From Ecdyonurus torrentis (taxonomy: Eukaryota; Arthropoda; Insecta; Ephemeroptera; Heptageniidae), in assembly GCA_949318235.1 (NCBI GenBank), contig OX439131.1, positions 46,387,746 to 46,451,745 of the forward strand: DNA of 64,000 bases, read 5' to 3'. Positions 13,635-27,737 of this stretch are shown piece after piece. Under the pieces are notes generated by a model. The model saw only the letters and a program-made list of their open reading frames with translations, was not told the origin of the DNA and searched no databases. How positions within the stretch are numbered: position 1 is the first letter of the stretch; every line of letters begins with the position of its first letter. The position numbers were made by a program, and so were the translations under genes.

Positions 13635-16600
13635 CCCCATTTTGAAACGAACTCTGTGACGTCCGAGTAAAAATCAAAATATCAATTTTTTCAATTTTTA
13701 TGAAGAGCTGACTATAGTTGTAACCCTTTGGAACAAATCATTTCCTCAGTTTCGATAATTTTTTATTTTTAACGATTTTTTCAAGTTGACAACTTTTTCA
13801 AAAATCCCGATTTTGAGTCCCGATTTTTTTCTATGCCGCTGAACTTTAAATTCAATGTATTTATACTGAGATGGATCTTTAGCACCTTAGCTCACTTCTT
13901 TTATAGAAAACTCGATGGCTTCAAACTTGTGAGTATTGTTTAATGACGTAAAAAAAAATCCAAAATATCGACTATGGTTACAGTTCAAAAAATCGACAAA
14001 AATCGTGTCACTCAAAGTATAGTTTTTTGAACTCCTCAATGCATGGGATGAATTTTGGTATACAAAAAAAGTAATCGATTTTTTTAATTTTGCAATTGGA
14101 CTTAACGTGATTTTCATACAATCGCTCCTTCAGAGAGGCTAAGTCCAAATGCAAAATTAAAAAAATCGATTACTTTTTTTGTATACCAAAATTCATCCCA
14201 TGCATTGAGGAGTTCAAAAAACTATACTTTGAGTGACACGATTTTTGTCGATTTTTTGAACTGTAACCATAGTCGATATTTTGGATTTTTTTTACGTCGT
14301 TAAACATACTCAAAAGTTTGAAGCCATCAAGTTTTCTATAAAAGAAGTGAGCTAAGGTGCTAAAGATCCATCTCAGTATAAATACATTGAATTTAAAGTT
14401 CAGCGGCATAGAAAAAATCGGGACTCAAAATCGGGATTTTTGAAAAAGTTGTCAACTTGAAAAAATCGTTAAAAAAAAAATTATCTGGAAAATTAACTGA
14501 GGAAATGATTTGTTCCAAAGGGTTACAACTATAGTCAGCTCTTCATAAAAATTGAAAAATTGGTAATTGATTCTTACTCGGACGTCACAGGGTTCGTTTC
14601 AAAATGAAAAAAAAACGCTGATATCCAATTTTGGTCGATTTTTCCTAGAAAATCAATAATAGCTTTGACCGATATTTTTGGTGGAGGCGATCCAAAACTG
14701 TCTTTATTTTCCACAAAAAAATTGAATGTGGTCTAACTTTCATAGTTTAGCAGATTTGCGGTTCCAAAATGTTCATTCCGTCATAGTGATCACAAGTGAC
14801 GATTGCACCTGCCAAAATTTCAGATTTTGACCCAAAGCATGATAAAATAAAGAGCCCGAATGCCTTATATCATTAATTTATATAAAGCACATTTATATCA
14901 AACCAGAAATATTTGTTTTACGTATTTATTATTAGTGCGCGTTTAACTTTTTACTCGAGCCTCGCTCGAGTTTATCCTCGTGATCTCACCACAAATATTT
15001 AAAAATTTTCGCGGTATTTTCCAACGGTCAACATTCAACACGCCGGTCCAACTCAATGGTAATCTCGAATCATGCGGAAAAAATTTAGTTCGGTGTCACA
15101 ACCGCCAGGGGCGGTACTGTCGCGCAGTGCGCGCGGAGGTTTGAAAGTCAAGCACAACTAAGCGCATCTCGAGTTTCCTCTAGAACCACGAAGAAAACGC
15201 GAGCAGTAATGATCAGTTCAAACATTAAGAGTCCTAATTAGCAAAACAAGACATTGGTGTGTCCTTTTAATCAGGATACATGAGTCAGAGGCAGTAATTT
15301 ACTAGAAATAATCATGTAATAAGTGCACCACATCAACGTCATCACCATTCATATATTTTGATCATCGGCTTTGCGTGTTTTAGCGGACTCAAAAAAATAC
15401 CAGAAGCAACACGTAAGGTAACATAAATTACTGAATAAATATGGTATCAACCTGACATCAAGTTCATAAAAAAGACCTTACCTTGATTCCGAATAATTAC
15501 CTGACCCTCCGAAAGAATATTGTGTTTTTTGTTATTTTTTTCATACCCCGCCCCTGTTCAAAAAAACGGGCCGATTCCGGCGCGTAAATAATCCAAATTC
15601 ACGGATCGTTTTACGATCGGGATTCTAGCGTTAAACGCTCGTTTAACGCACGTTTAACGCACGTTTAACGCTCGTTTTACGCTCGTTAAACGCACGTTTT
15701 ACGCTCGTAAAACGTACGTTTAACGCACGTTTTACGCTCGTTAAACGTACGTTTAACGCACGTTTAACGTACGTTTTACGCTCGGGACACGAGATATTCC
15801 TGCGCCTTAATTAAATTTTATTAATTAAAACAAAATTAATAATTAATGGGGTTAAAAGTATATTCCAATAAAACAAATGTTTAAAACCCCGGAAAAACAA
15901 TATTCCAGGTGAAAAAAGTAATTTATTTAATTTTGATTTTTTTTTTCACCCATCCAAGTACTGACCACGCTCGACGTTGCTTAACTTTGATGATCACCAT
16001 GGTACCGCCCTGGATCGTTCTGCCATTGGTCCTCTTACGTAAATGATGGTTATTAGTCATACTTATATTGCAAAAGGCTTTATATATTAAATGTGCATGC
16101 CTCAACAATGGTTTCAACCCCAAATATCGTAATTGGGGTAAGAATTAACTAAATTAATTAAATAATTAATCTAATATACATAAAAACTACAATAAATTAT
16201 AGAAAAAAATAAAAATATTCGAAAATTGAAATATAATGTCTTAGAATCAAAATTCATTAAAGTGAAGTGTTCAGCAATAGATTTTAAAGGTTGATGTAAT
16301 TTTTTTAATTAATTAGTGTTAATTACACGCAGAATTAAGTTTCACGGGCCGTTTTTTTTTTCACGAGCCGTTTTTTCTTTACGTGCCGGAAACGATCGGG
16401 AGTTTTAACATTTTAGAATATGATATTCGAAAAATAAGTCCCAAAAGGCCCAGACCCACCAATAAGACCCACAAACAAGAACAAGAATAAATTGTTAAAC
16501 ATTATATATTTTAATTGTAAAATTTTAAAAATAAAATTTTTGAACTATATTCCCGGCCGTATAACGTGCACATTTAAGCTCGTGAAATTTAAATTTTATA

Positions 16601-19600
16601 AAAATTATATTTTTTTCTGGGATTTTATATTAGTTTCTACTTGATCGATCATGTGTGTGTTGTGTTGCAAGGGTAGTCAAAAATAAAAGCAATTATTTTT
16701 TATCTTAAATAAAATTCATGTATGCAAAAACTCGATTTTTTTTTTATATAAGAAAATTGATCGAGTCTATGAAACACAGTATAATTATAATGTTACATAA
16801 TGTTATAACATAAATTTTTATGTAGTCCGTCCAATAATCTGATATGTTGCAAAATTTAGGACGTTGACCGCCATTTGACTCAAACTTATAATGGTCTACG
16901 GTGCGCAGCACCACCCCAAATACAGGTCCGTGACGAATGCCTACTAATAACGAGGTCTAGTGTGCGCACCACCAAGGCGGAGCCAATATGCCGCAGGTCT
17001 ACGGTGCGCACCACCTTAAAGGAGCCAAAAGTGCCATGCGGCTGCGCGGCCGCCGCACCTCAGGTCTAGTGTGTGCACCACCTTGCCTCAGGTCTACTGT
17101 GAGCACCACCTTCCCAACTTGCCTCGCGCGGCCTCAGGTCTAGTGTGTGCACCACCTTGCCTCAGGTCTACTGTGTGCACCATCTAGAATCAAGTCTATG
17201 GTGTGCACCACCTTACATCTGGTCTACGGTGCGCACCACCTAATATCTGGTCTACGGTGCGCACCACCTTGCATCAAGTCTACGGTGCGCACCACCGTGC
17301 ATCAAGTCTACGGTGCGCACCACCTTGCATCAAGTCTACGGTGTGCACCAGCTTGCATCTGGTCTACGGTGCGCACCACCGTGCATCGCACCCTTGCACA
17401 ACGTAAACTTGATGCAAGGTGGTGCGCACCGTAGACTTGATGCAAGGTGGTGCACACACTAGACCTGAGGTGCTGCGGCCGCGCGGCCGCACGGCACTTT
17501 TTGCTTCTCCAAGGTGGTGCGCACCTCCACCTTGGTGGTGCGCACACTAGACCTCGTTATTAGTAGGCATTCGTCACGGATCAATTTTTTGGGAGGTGGT
17601 GCGCACCGTAGACCATTACCCGTATTTTATTAGTTCTTTACGTAATTTTTTTTACATTTTAATGCGCGATAATTTGGTAATATTCTTAATTATCAGACAT
17701 AAACCCGACTGTCAAAGCTCATCACTGTGCAAAAAAAAAAAAAAAAAAAAAAAGGAGAGAGAGAGAGAGAGAGAGAGAGCATTTTCATTTGTATTTTTGG
17801 AGAAATAGATTTATTCCAAAATTAATTTAAATGTAAATTTTTAATGAAAAAAAAAGCAAGAAAATAAAAAATAAAAGAAGAGCATTATGGTGGGCTCTAA
17901 ATCTCCATGCGAATGCATATATGTCACGCGGCGCTCGCTGTAAATTTTTTTTACCTTAACATTTATCAATATAGAGGTCTGTATACCAAATTTTATACCT
18001 TTGATCAGTGGCGGTCCTACGTATTTTGGGTCCGGGGACAGAAAAATGACATGGCCCTCATTAACAGATGCGCGATGCGTTAATAATAGCCCGCCGCAGG
18101 CGCGATTTTTTTACCTAGTGACTATATTTACAGGCAATTCAGTATAATTGTCAGTGCAGATAGCTTTAAGGAAAAATATATAATGACTTTTATATTTTAT
18201 GATTTTTTTTTAAATAGAGGGGGGAAATGCTAAATTTTATTTTAGAGTGAAATATTAAAAAAAAAAAAAAAAAAAAGTATACATAAATTCATAAAATGAA
18301 AAAAATCACTTTTTTTTATTACTTTGCAGATTAAGCGAATGGAAAAAAAATGTTTCCTTCATATTCTCAAAAAGCTATTTTTTTCTATTAGAATTATTTT
18401 TAAATTTCCCAAACAAAATGTGTATTTCATAAACCCTGTTCTCTTGCACAAAAAAAAATCACATATTCCATTTGAATATAACCAAAGTTGAAAGTCATCA
18501 TCATTTTAGGAGCATCGGACAGGGTGATTTTATGAATCGAAAGAGTGAAAATTTAGGAAGATCGAGCTAGTATTTATTTATCATTGAAAAGTTTTCACGT
18601 ATACGGCCAAGGAGGACGACTAAAAATGTTTTCAGAGTAAAATTTTATTCCATATTCTAAAAGAAGACATTGTCCTGGATCGACTTATTTGCAAAATTAA
18701 AATTTAAGTCCTTAAGTACTTCTATTAAAAAAAAATCTAAAAATGTCGATACGCAATACATATGCATGCGGGCATAGGAAAAAGTTACCGACTGTAACGT
18801 CATTTTAAGACTTTTAAAAATTATTTATCAATTCTCTATGAACTCAAAAATTAGAAATGTCCATACGTATCGACTTTGGACATTGCCCTCTTGTAGAATA
18901 AAAATGCAATAAAATAACACCCTGAAAATGTTTTAGTCTTCATTATAATTCTCGTAAGTAGTTTATTTTACCTTTTTAAACCAGAGGGCAGTCCTTATTA
19001 AAAAATATAAAAAACACTGAATAAAGTTGTATTATTACTATAGTATAAATTAGGAGATATTGTATTTTATCTGTAGATTTATATGCTTTAGTTTTTTTTT
19101 ATTATAAATTTGTTTGGAAATTGTTAGGGATAATTTTATTAACATTATTAAATTTTGATTCATAAACTTTTATCTCTCTCTCTCTCTCTTCTTCCCGTAC
19201 CTTAATAAAACTTCCTTTTTTTTTTTCGTTACCTTTGAACTTTTTACATGTAGGCCTCGTTCCGGGCCCCCCAAGACTAGTGGGCCCGGGGATATCCGCC
19301 CCTAAATCCCCCCTGTGGGACTGCCACTGCCTTTGATGAATACATATTGAATTTGGTGGTCCGGAAAAAAAATCGTACATACTTTTTATGTGGCGGCAGC
19401 CTATGGCCCGGAGCGCACAAAGTCAGAAATAACTATATTTTTAAAAGACTTTTTTTTTATTATTATCATTTTTTTTTTATTTGTTGAAGTGCAAATTTAC
19501 TATTTTTTTATGGTATATATTGCTACATGTAACACGTACGTGTCAATAATTGCTGTATAAAAATCTTGAAAAATAAATTTTATTATTTTGTATAAAATAA

Positions 19601-20640
19601 ATCACAGTAAATTCAACGCAATGAAACTTTTTTCACTTAGATGACGTTTCATGCATGGTTTCTCATGATATATTAGCCATTTTTCAGGCACAATTTTTTT
19701 TTTTTTCAAAAAAAGTTTAAAAAACATTCATTTGTGTGGGTTACGGGGGATTTATTTCAAACATTTTTTTTTCATGATATTGTTTTACAGAAATTTATGA
19801 CACTTTGTTAAACGTGCATTGCCATATACCATATTGCCATATTAACAAAGTGCCATATTGCCATATACCATAATAAAAGAGATACAAATTATATTTTCAC
19901 TCTGTTAAAAAATAAAAATGCTAAAATATCTATCTGATTAGCGTGCCCTCGCACATTGCGCTACACTATAGGCGCTCGCAGCCACCGCCACGTTTCATAT
20001 ATTTAAAATAAAAATTTATTGTTAGCAAAACAATGAGGAAGGTGAATTTTTTTAACCCCCACTTTTTATGACATTTTTGAAAAGAGCGTTAAAAAATTTT
20101 GAGGCGATATTTTTTCTTAAAACGCTTGGAGCATGGGAAGTGTTTTTAATTAATTTTTGAAAATCGTCCTAAAAAGACTCTGACGTCATCAATGGGGCAT
20201 TTATTTCGGAAAGTATTGACCGTAGAAGGTTCAGTAGCCAGTTTTTTGAAATCCTGCGAGGACGAGCTTATTTCATTCAACTGGTTACTGAACCTCGAAC
20301 GATTATTATTTGCCAAAAAAAAAAAGGGGAATGATGACGCAGAGTCTTTTTAGGGCGATTTTCAAAACTTAATTAAAAATACTTCGCATGCTCCAATCGT
20401 CCTAAGAAAAAATAGCGCCTCAAAAATGTTTAAAGCTCTTTCCAAAAATATTGCAATTCACCTTCCTCATTCTAAACTGCAATGAAAATAATTATATATT
20501 TTTTCGAAAAAGAAGTAATAAAAAAAAATAAATAAAAAAGAATGAAAGAAAACCGGCTAAAATCAAAAAATTTCAGATTTTTTACTGCATATTTATTTTA
20601 TAATTATTTATTAAATTTACTTGGTGATGAAATGTTATCT

Positions 20641-20681
<41 letters not shown>

Positions 20682-23600
20682 TCTTTTCTTTTCAAACTTT
20701 TTTTTTTTTTTTTTTTTTGCTGACTCGGTCCACGGCGGCCCACTTTTGCCGCGGCCCATCCTCAAAATCTTGGCGCCCCAATCCGTCCCAGTCAGGTTGT
20801 TGCTTTATAATTTTTTACGTAATGTGTGTGTGTCATTTTTGCCTTGTATTTTTTTTTTACCAAACAAAATTTACTCAAAATGTTTGAAAAAATTTGTTAT
20901 ATATAATTTTGTGTACAAAACGCATATAAAAGTGTTATGCAATAATGAAATTGCTGAACAGAAAAAAATATACATTTTAAAAACTATATTATATGCGGGA
21001 ATATAGTAACGGCCGTGAATTGGCTTTAACGGTCGTTAAATTGAGTGAAATTCCCGGCCGTTTACGTTCAATATGGCCCGTTAAAATTTCCCGAGTCACG
21101 TTTCCCGAGTGAAAAAAAATTCACGGGCGTAAACGCGCCGGAAATTTTAATTTTTTCCCGTGACCGGGCGTGAAAAAGTGTTCATCTCGTTTACGGGCAC
21201 GTTTTTTTGAACAGGGCGCGTTGAATGTCTTTTTCTTCCATGCCCATTATTGCCCAATTAGCTTATAAAATGTCTTTCTGGATTTTGGGCGATGTCCCCT
21301 TTTCAGGGTAGGGACCCAGAACGAGCCATTATTATGGCACCCTTTAGGGGTGTGTTTAACCTATATTCCGATAGATTAAATAATTTTCAGGTTTCGCGAT
21401 GCAGCCAACAAATTTTCAGGGATAACTTTTGCCCCTACAAAGACGATGGCGGTGACTACCAGCAATGATAAAATTGACTTCCGGAGAAATTAAGGGTGCC
21501 ACCCCTGCAAATAAAATTTCTCCGATCTCGGTGCAATCAACGTCGGTACTAGGGTAACTTGACTTAACTAAGATGATGGTGTCCAAAATAAATAGATTAA
21601 ATTGACCCCTGGAGGAATTAAGGGTGCCACCCCTGCAAATAAAATTTCTCCAATCTCGGTGCAATCAAAACGTCGGTACTAGGGTAACTTGACTTAACTA
21701 AGATGATGGTGTCCAAAATAAATATATTAAATTGACCCCTGGAGGAATTAAGGGTGCCACCCCTGCAAATAAAATTTCTCCGATCTCGGTGCAATCAACG
21801 TCGGTAATGGGGTAACTTGATTTAACCAAGATGATGGTGTCCAAAATAAATTGATAAAATTGACCCCTGGAGGAATTAAGGGTGCCACCCCTGCAAATAA
21901 AATTTCTCCAATCTCGGTGCAATCAACGTCGGTACTAGGGTAACTTGACTTAACTAAGATGATGGTGTCCAAAATAAATAGATTAAATTGACCCCTGGAG
22001 GAATTAAGGGTGCCACCCCTGCAAATAAAATTTCTCCAATCTCGGTGCAATCAACGTCGGTACTAGGGTAACTTGACTTAACTAAGATGATGGTGTCCAA
22101 AATAAATAGATTAAATTGACCCCTGGAGGAATTAAGGGTGCCACCCCTGCAAATAAAATTTCTCCGATCTCGGTGCAATCAACGTCGGTAATGGGGTAAC
22201 TTGATTTAACCAAGATGATGGGGTGTCCAAAATAAATTGATAAAATTGACCCCTGGAGGAATTAAGGGTGCCACCCCTGCAAATAAAATTTCTCCAATCT
22301 CGCCGGTGCAATCAACGTCGGTACTAGGGTAACTTGACTTAACTAAGATGTTAATGGCACTCTGAGACCTGAGAAATTTTATTTGCAAGGGTGGCACCCT
22401 TAAATACTTCAGGGGTCAATTTTATCAATTTATTTTGGACACCATCATTTTGGTTAAGTCAAGTTACCCTAGTACCGACGTTGATTGCACCGAGATCGGA
22501 GAAATTTTATTTGCAGGGGTGGCACCCTTAATTTTTCCCGGGGTCAATTTAATCTATTTATTTTGGACACCATCATCTTAGTTAAGTCAAGTTACCCTAG
22601 TACCGACGTTGATTGCACCGAGATCGGAGAAATTTTATTTGCAGGGGTGGCACCCTTAATTCCTCCAGGGGTCAATTTTATCAATTTTTTTGGACACCAT
22701 CATCTTAGTTAAGTCAAGTTACCCTAGTACCGACGTTTATTGCACCGAGATCGGAGAAATTTTATTTGCAGGGGTGGCACCCTTTAATTCCTCCAGGGGT
22801 CAATTTTATCAATTTATTTTGGACACCATCATCTTGGTTAAATCAAGTTACCCCATTACCGACGTTTGATATATTGCACTGAGATCGGAGAAATTTTATT
22901 TGCAGGGGTACGTGTGGCACCCTTAATTCCTCCAGGGGTCAATTTTATCAATTTTTTTGGACACCATCATCTTAGTTAAGTCAAGTTACCCCAGTACCGA
23001 CGTTGATTGCACCGAGATCGGAGAAATTTTATTTGCAGGGGTGGCACCCTTAATTTCTCCGGGGGTCAATTTTATCATTGCTGGTAGTCACCGCCATCGT
23101 CTTTGTAGGGGCAAAAGTTATCCCTGAAAATTTGTTGGCTGCATCGCGAAACCTGAAAATTATTTAATCTATCGGAATATAGGTTAAACACACCCCTAAA
23201 GGGTGCCATAATAATGGCTCGTTCTGGGTCCCTACCCTGAAAAGGGGACATCGCCCAAAATCCAGAAAGACATTTTATAAGCTAATTGGGCAATAATATG
23301 GGCATGGAAGAAAAAGACATTCAACGCGGGGTATGAAAAAAATAACAAAAAACACAATATTCTTTCGGAGGGTCAGGTAATTATTCTGAATCAAGGTAAG
23401 GTCTTTTTTATGAACTTGATGTCAGGTTGATACCATATTTATTCAGTAATTTATGTTACCTTACGTGTTGCTTCTGGTATTTTTTTGAGTCCGCTAAAAC
23501 ACGCAAAGCCGATGATCAAAATATATGAATGGTGATGACGTTGATGTGGTGCACTTATTACATGATTATTTCTAGTAAATTACTGCCTCTGACTCATGTA

Positions 23601-25483
23601 TCCTGATTAAAAGGACACACCAATGTCTTGTTTTGCTAATTAGGACTCTTAATGTTTGAACTGATCATTACTGCTCGCGTTTTCTTCGTGGTTCTAGAGG
23701 AAACTCGAGATGCGCTTAGTTGTGCTTGACTTTCAAACCTCCGCGCGCACTGCGCGACAGTACCGCCCCTGGCGGTTGTGACACCGAACTAAATTTTTTC
23801 CGCATGATTCGAGATTACCATTGAGTTGGACCGGCGTGCATTCAACAACAAGAGAAGCACGAGAAGCAGAAGAGAAGCGGGGCGGAGTGGCTGCAGAAAT
23901 GAAATATTGTGAAGTTGTTCATGTTTTGTGCAATATTAAGAGTTCCTCTTTGGATCATCTTATGAATCACAGTTACGGGAAGTAATATTCATTTATTCGA
24001 ATGTATTTTTAAAACGAGAATGTGTGTACTTTGTGTTTTTTTGCATTTTTCAGTTTGCTGGCTATGAGGCACGATGAGGCAGCATGCATAAAATGCATAT
24101 GTTAACCAACCTCATGCATCAACTTTGCGATCACAGTAAACCGACCCACTTCAATAGATTTCGAGCTTCACATCGCTTCACATGAAACAGATTTGTGACT
24201 TCTCAAGCTGTATGGTATCATATGGTATGTAATTGTTGGCCAAAAATGTATATATAAATTTTATTAAGTAGTTCATACTCTACCGGTATGTACATTATGT
24301 ATCTATGTGTTTTGTGTGTGGTGTGTCCAATCAAACAAATACTATAAGTTCATTGGGCAAAAATATCCGGAGTTTCATAATAAGTTAAGGACTGCCCGAG
24401 TGTCCGTGTAATTAAGGTGCAGGATTCGCATATTCTTGATTTTACATAATTTTTTGCATTTACACTTTGTAGTATAACAAACTTCAACAATGAAAATGTA
24501 TAATTGAATTTTGTTATGCAAATAGTTATGCTAAATCAAGAATATGTGAATACACCTTATAGCATTTTATACATAGGCGTACAATATTCTTTGACGTAGA
24601 ATATCAACAAACGATATGACACAATAATCATAACCACGCATGATTATGTACGTGTTACATGTGTCATATCGTTTGATAATTTGTTATTCTATGTAAAAGA
24701 ATACTGTATGTATAATGTTAAGGTGTATTCAGTATTCACATATTCTTGATTTTGCATAACTATTTGCATAACAAAATTCCACAATACATTTTTACTGTCG
24801 AAGTTTGTTATACAAAGTGTTATGCTAAATCAAGAATATGCGAATAAACCTTAACATTATACATTCAGTTTTCTTTGATGTTGAATAACAACAAACAATA
24901 GTAATAAGATGGTTTTTTATAAAAAGGCCACAAGAGGAACAAGCGCACTAGCGTGGTCCTCTGACACTACAGTCGAGCGATTTGCCAGAGTATAGCTATA
25001 CTAGTTATAAATAATATACAATATAATGTATCTAGATTAGTTTAAATTATTTATACTCAAGTACATTTCCGGCAAATATGTACACTTGATAATGGTAAAT
25101 TGAATCATTATAGATTTGAGACGTCGCGATGACACATAATCATGCATGTATATACACATTTCCATAAACATATAATGGTTACTGTACTTTTATTTAATTG
25201 TTGCTGTTTTGTATCGACACCATGTTATATTTGCATTTGACATATATTATATATTATGCTTATCGTAATATGTCAAATTCAAATATAATTATATATGTTG
25301 CTGATACAAGACAGTTACTTAACAGTATAATATTTTTCTCATGGCTTAGGTGTGTTATACTTAAATGTATGTTCAAAACACAAGGGCCCATAACCATTAA
25401 ATGTTCATGGAAATTAGTATTAAAGTCCCTATATACCAAGTATTCTCCGATTGATTGATTTCTATGTTGTTAAAAATCTTTCA

Positions 25484-25517
<34 letters not shown>

Positions 25518-27679
25518 ATTTAAATGGCAATCGTGACCTCTCAACAATGCAAACAAATATTCTAGAAATTATCCTATTGGGCTACTATTTTCCTAATAGG
25601 TAAAACAAGTGTGCTTTAATTAGTACAGTCAACCAGGGTGACTTTGAACGCCCGGGGTGACTTTGAACACCCATTTATCTCTACTTTGGGCACTCGACAT
25701 TTCAAAGGCTCCAAGACAGAGATAATTGGGCGTTCAAAGTCACCCGAGTTGACTGTATTCAAATTCAAATCGAACTCTTTTGATTTGAAACACTCAAAAA
25801 ATTATCATCGTTATTGTCAACAATGTTCTCTTAAGGTGTGGTTTTTACATTGATGCTAGTCCGACGATGTGAATGTACAGTACCACATTTTACAAATTGT
25901 GTTTATAATGAACGATCTACGCTTTACAAATTCCAAGTTTATCCATCTAGTTCTCCAGTTAAAACGTGTAGAAAGTGCCAAACATAGATCATTTATTTTG
26001 AGTAAAAATTGTAAAGTGTACTTCATTCACTTCGATGGATAAGCACCAACACTTTTTTTTTTTTTTTTTTTTTTTTTTTTCTTAATGCAACAACACATTT
26101 TTTGGTAATGTGTTATGCTTAATCAGAAGACTCACAAAATTAGGTTTAGTGATAAAATAAACAAACCCTCATCTCAACAATACCGATAAAGTGCTAGCAG
26201 ACGACTTTGTGTTCCTGTCTTAATTTAACATGCTTTCTTATGGGACAATGAAGCAGCTAAACTTGAGTTAGAATTATTGCTCAAAGCTTAAATTTTACTG
26301 TAGCTTAATGAGCCTCAAAGCTTTTGTTTTACTGGATTTCACGTCAAATGGATGAAAATAATTATTTGTAACAAAATTGATTGAAATCCAGGAAAATAAA
26401 GTTTTGAGGCTTATTAAGCCACAGTAAAAAATTTCAGGTTTGAGAAATAATTCTAACTCAAGTTATAGCTTCTTCATTGTCCCATAAGAAAGCATGTTAA
26501 ATGTAGACAGGAACTCAAAGTCGTCTGCTAGCACTTTGTTAGTATTGTTGATCTATCAGTTTGTTTATTTTCTCACTAAACCTACTTTTGCAAGTCTTCT
26601 AAGTGTAGGCTGACCAGACGTCCCGATTTTCCCGGGACAATCCCGATTTTGACACCTTGTCCCGGCTAAAAATTGAAATGTCCCGATTTTTCATGAAGGG
26701 AAAAAAATATAATGCAAGAGAAAAAATAAAAATTTAATTAAAAAATCTCTAAAAAAACACACATAATTATGATTTATTTTAATATAAAAATATCGTGATT
26801 CATCAATAACTATAGCAATTAATAGTAGAGGTTAAAATCTTTTGCAAGATAAATTAAAATTAAAGTGCCACTCTGAAATCGTTTTTCTTCTTTGCTAAAC
26901 CTTATTTGCTGGGTAAATAGTTGGTAAAAAAAAAAAAAAAAAAAATGCTATGATTTATTAAAATTACAATTTTTGGAGCAAATGTTAATGACCGTTCGTA
27001 ACAAAACAAAAAAACAAAACAAAAAATACGCTTTTAAAGTTTAAAAAAAAATTAAAATTTATTGTCACAAAAAAAAAAAAAAGGCATAGCTCTATAATTT
27101 TTTTTTCTATAGAAAATTAATTTTAATATTTTTCATTTTTTTTTTTTCTTTTTCTTTTCAAGAATGGCCATTTGAAAAACGATTAAAATACACTTAAAAA
27201 TCAGGGACCACGCCCCCTTTTAAGAAAATTTTTCGCCTCCGGCGGGGCCCCCTCCCCCCCGTCCCAAGTTGCCTGTCTCCTAGGGTCAAAGTGTCCCGAT
27301 TATGCATCTAAATAATATGGTCAGCCTATCTAAGTGAATACCCCTTATGTATAATACTGTATATATATAGAGTGTATGCATTCATGTAAAGTTGACGCCA
27401 TGTTGGATCACTCGATCAATATCATAGGTGGCTTAGAAAAATAACATTTTCCCAGTTTAAAAACACTATGCAATATTTTTGAGAGCATTGATGTTGTTAT
27501 TATGTTTAATTAGTATCTCAAGTATGTGAGAAAAATAATAATAACAAAAAAGCAGAAAATTACCCAAAGAAAATTGCCTAAAACAAAGTTTGTTCTATAC
27601 TCAGCAATGTTGATCACTACTTAAATATGGTCTCCAAGCGCATTAAATATGATGTCATTCTCATACACCCTATATGTAT

Positions 27680-27737
<58 letters not shown>

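Larger units (their letters stand above)
15552..21216. mobile_element. 5.7-kb transposon inserted in the left foldback arm
   Basis: Left end CCCTGTTCAAAAAAACGGGC; right end is the inverse, ending GTTTTTTTGAACAGGG. CGC flanks both sides (15,549-15,551, 21,217-21,219), and the uninterrupted sequence is seen in the right foldback arm (CCCCGCGTTGAATG at about 23,318-23,331), which proves the insertion. Subterminal zones carry repeated words: CGTTTAACGCACGTTTAACG at 15,630-15,785, and CCCGGCCGTTTACG, CCGTTAAAATTTCCCG at 21,005-21,180. It hosts three further elements. No transposase frame. Confidence 0.85.
15039..23838. mobile_element. Long foldback element, host of nested insertions
   Basis: Terminal inverted repeat CACGCCGGTCCAACTCAATG with a direct CATTCAA outside both ends (15,032-15,038 and 23,839-23,845). 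The left arm is 15,039-15,551 plus 21,217 to about 22,350; the right arm is about 22,350-23,838. After removing the 15,552-21,216 insertion the element is about 3.1 kb with arms of about 1.5 kb that are close copies. The arms include a 126-bp minisatellite. No transposase is visible. A 7-bp duplication does not point clearly to one superfamily. Confidence 0.85.

Noticed and set aside
16875..17547. Overlapping Cys/His-rich frames on both strands
   Set aside because: Products of the GTCTACGGTGCGCACCACC minisatellite.
19102..19380. 92-codon minus-strand frame
   Set aside because: It lies across the right end of the hAT element and its target duplication.
21416..22712. Repeated 63-100 codon frames with [15 protein letters not shown]
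   Set aside because: They follow the 126-bp minisatellite on both strands; no codon-level constraint is evident.
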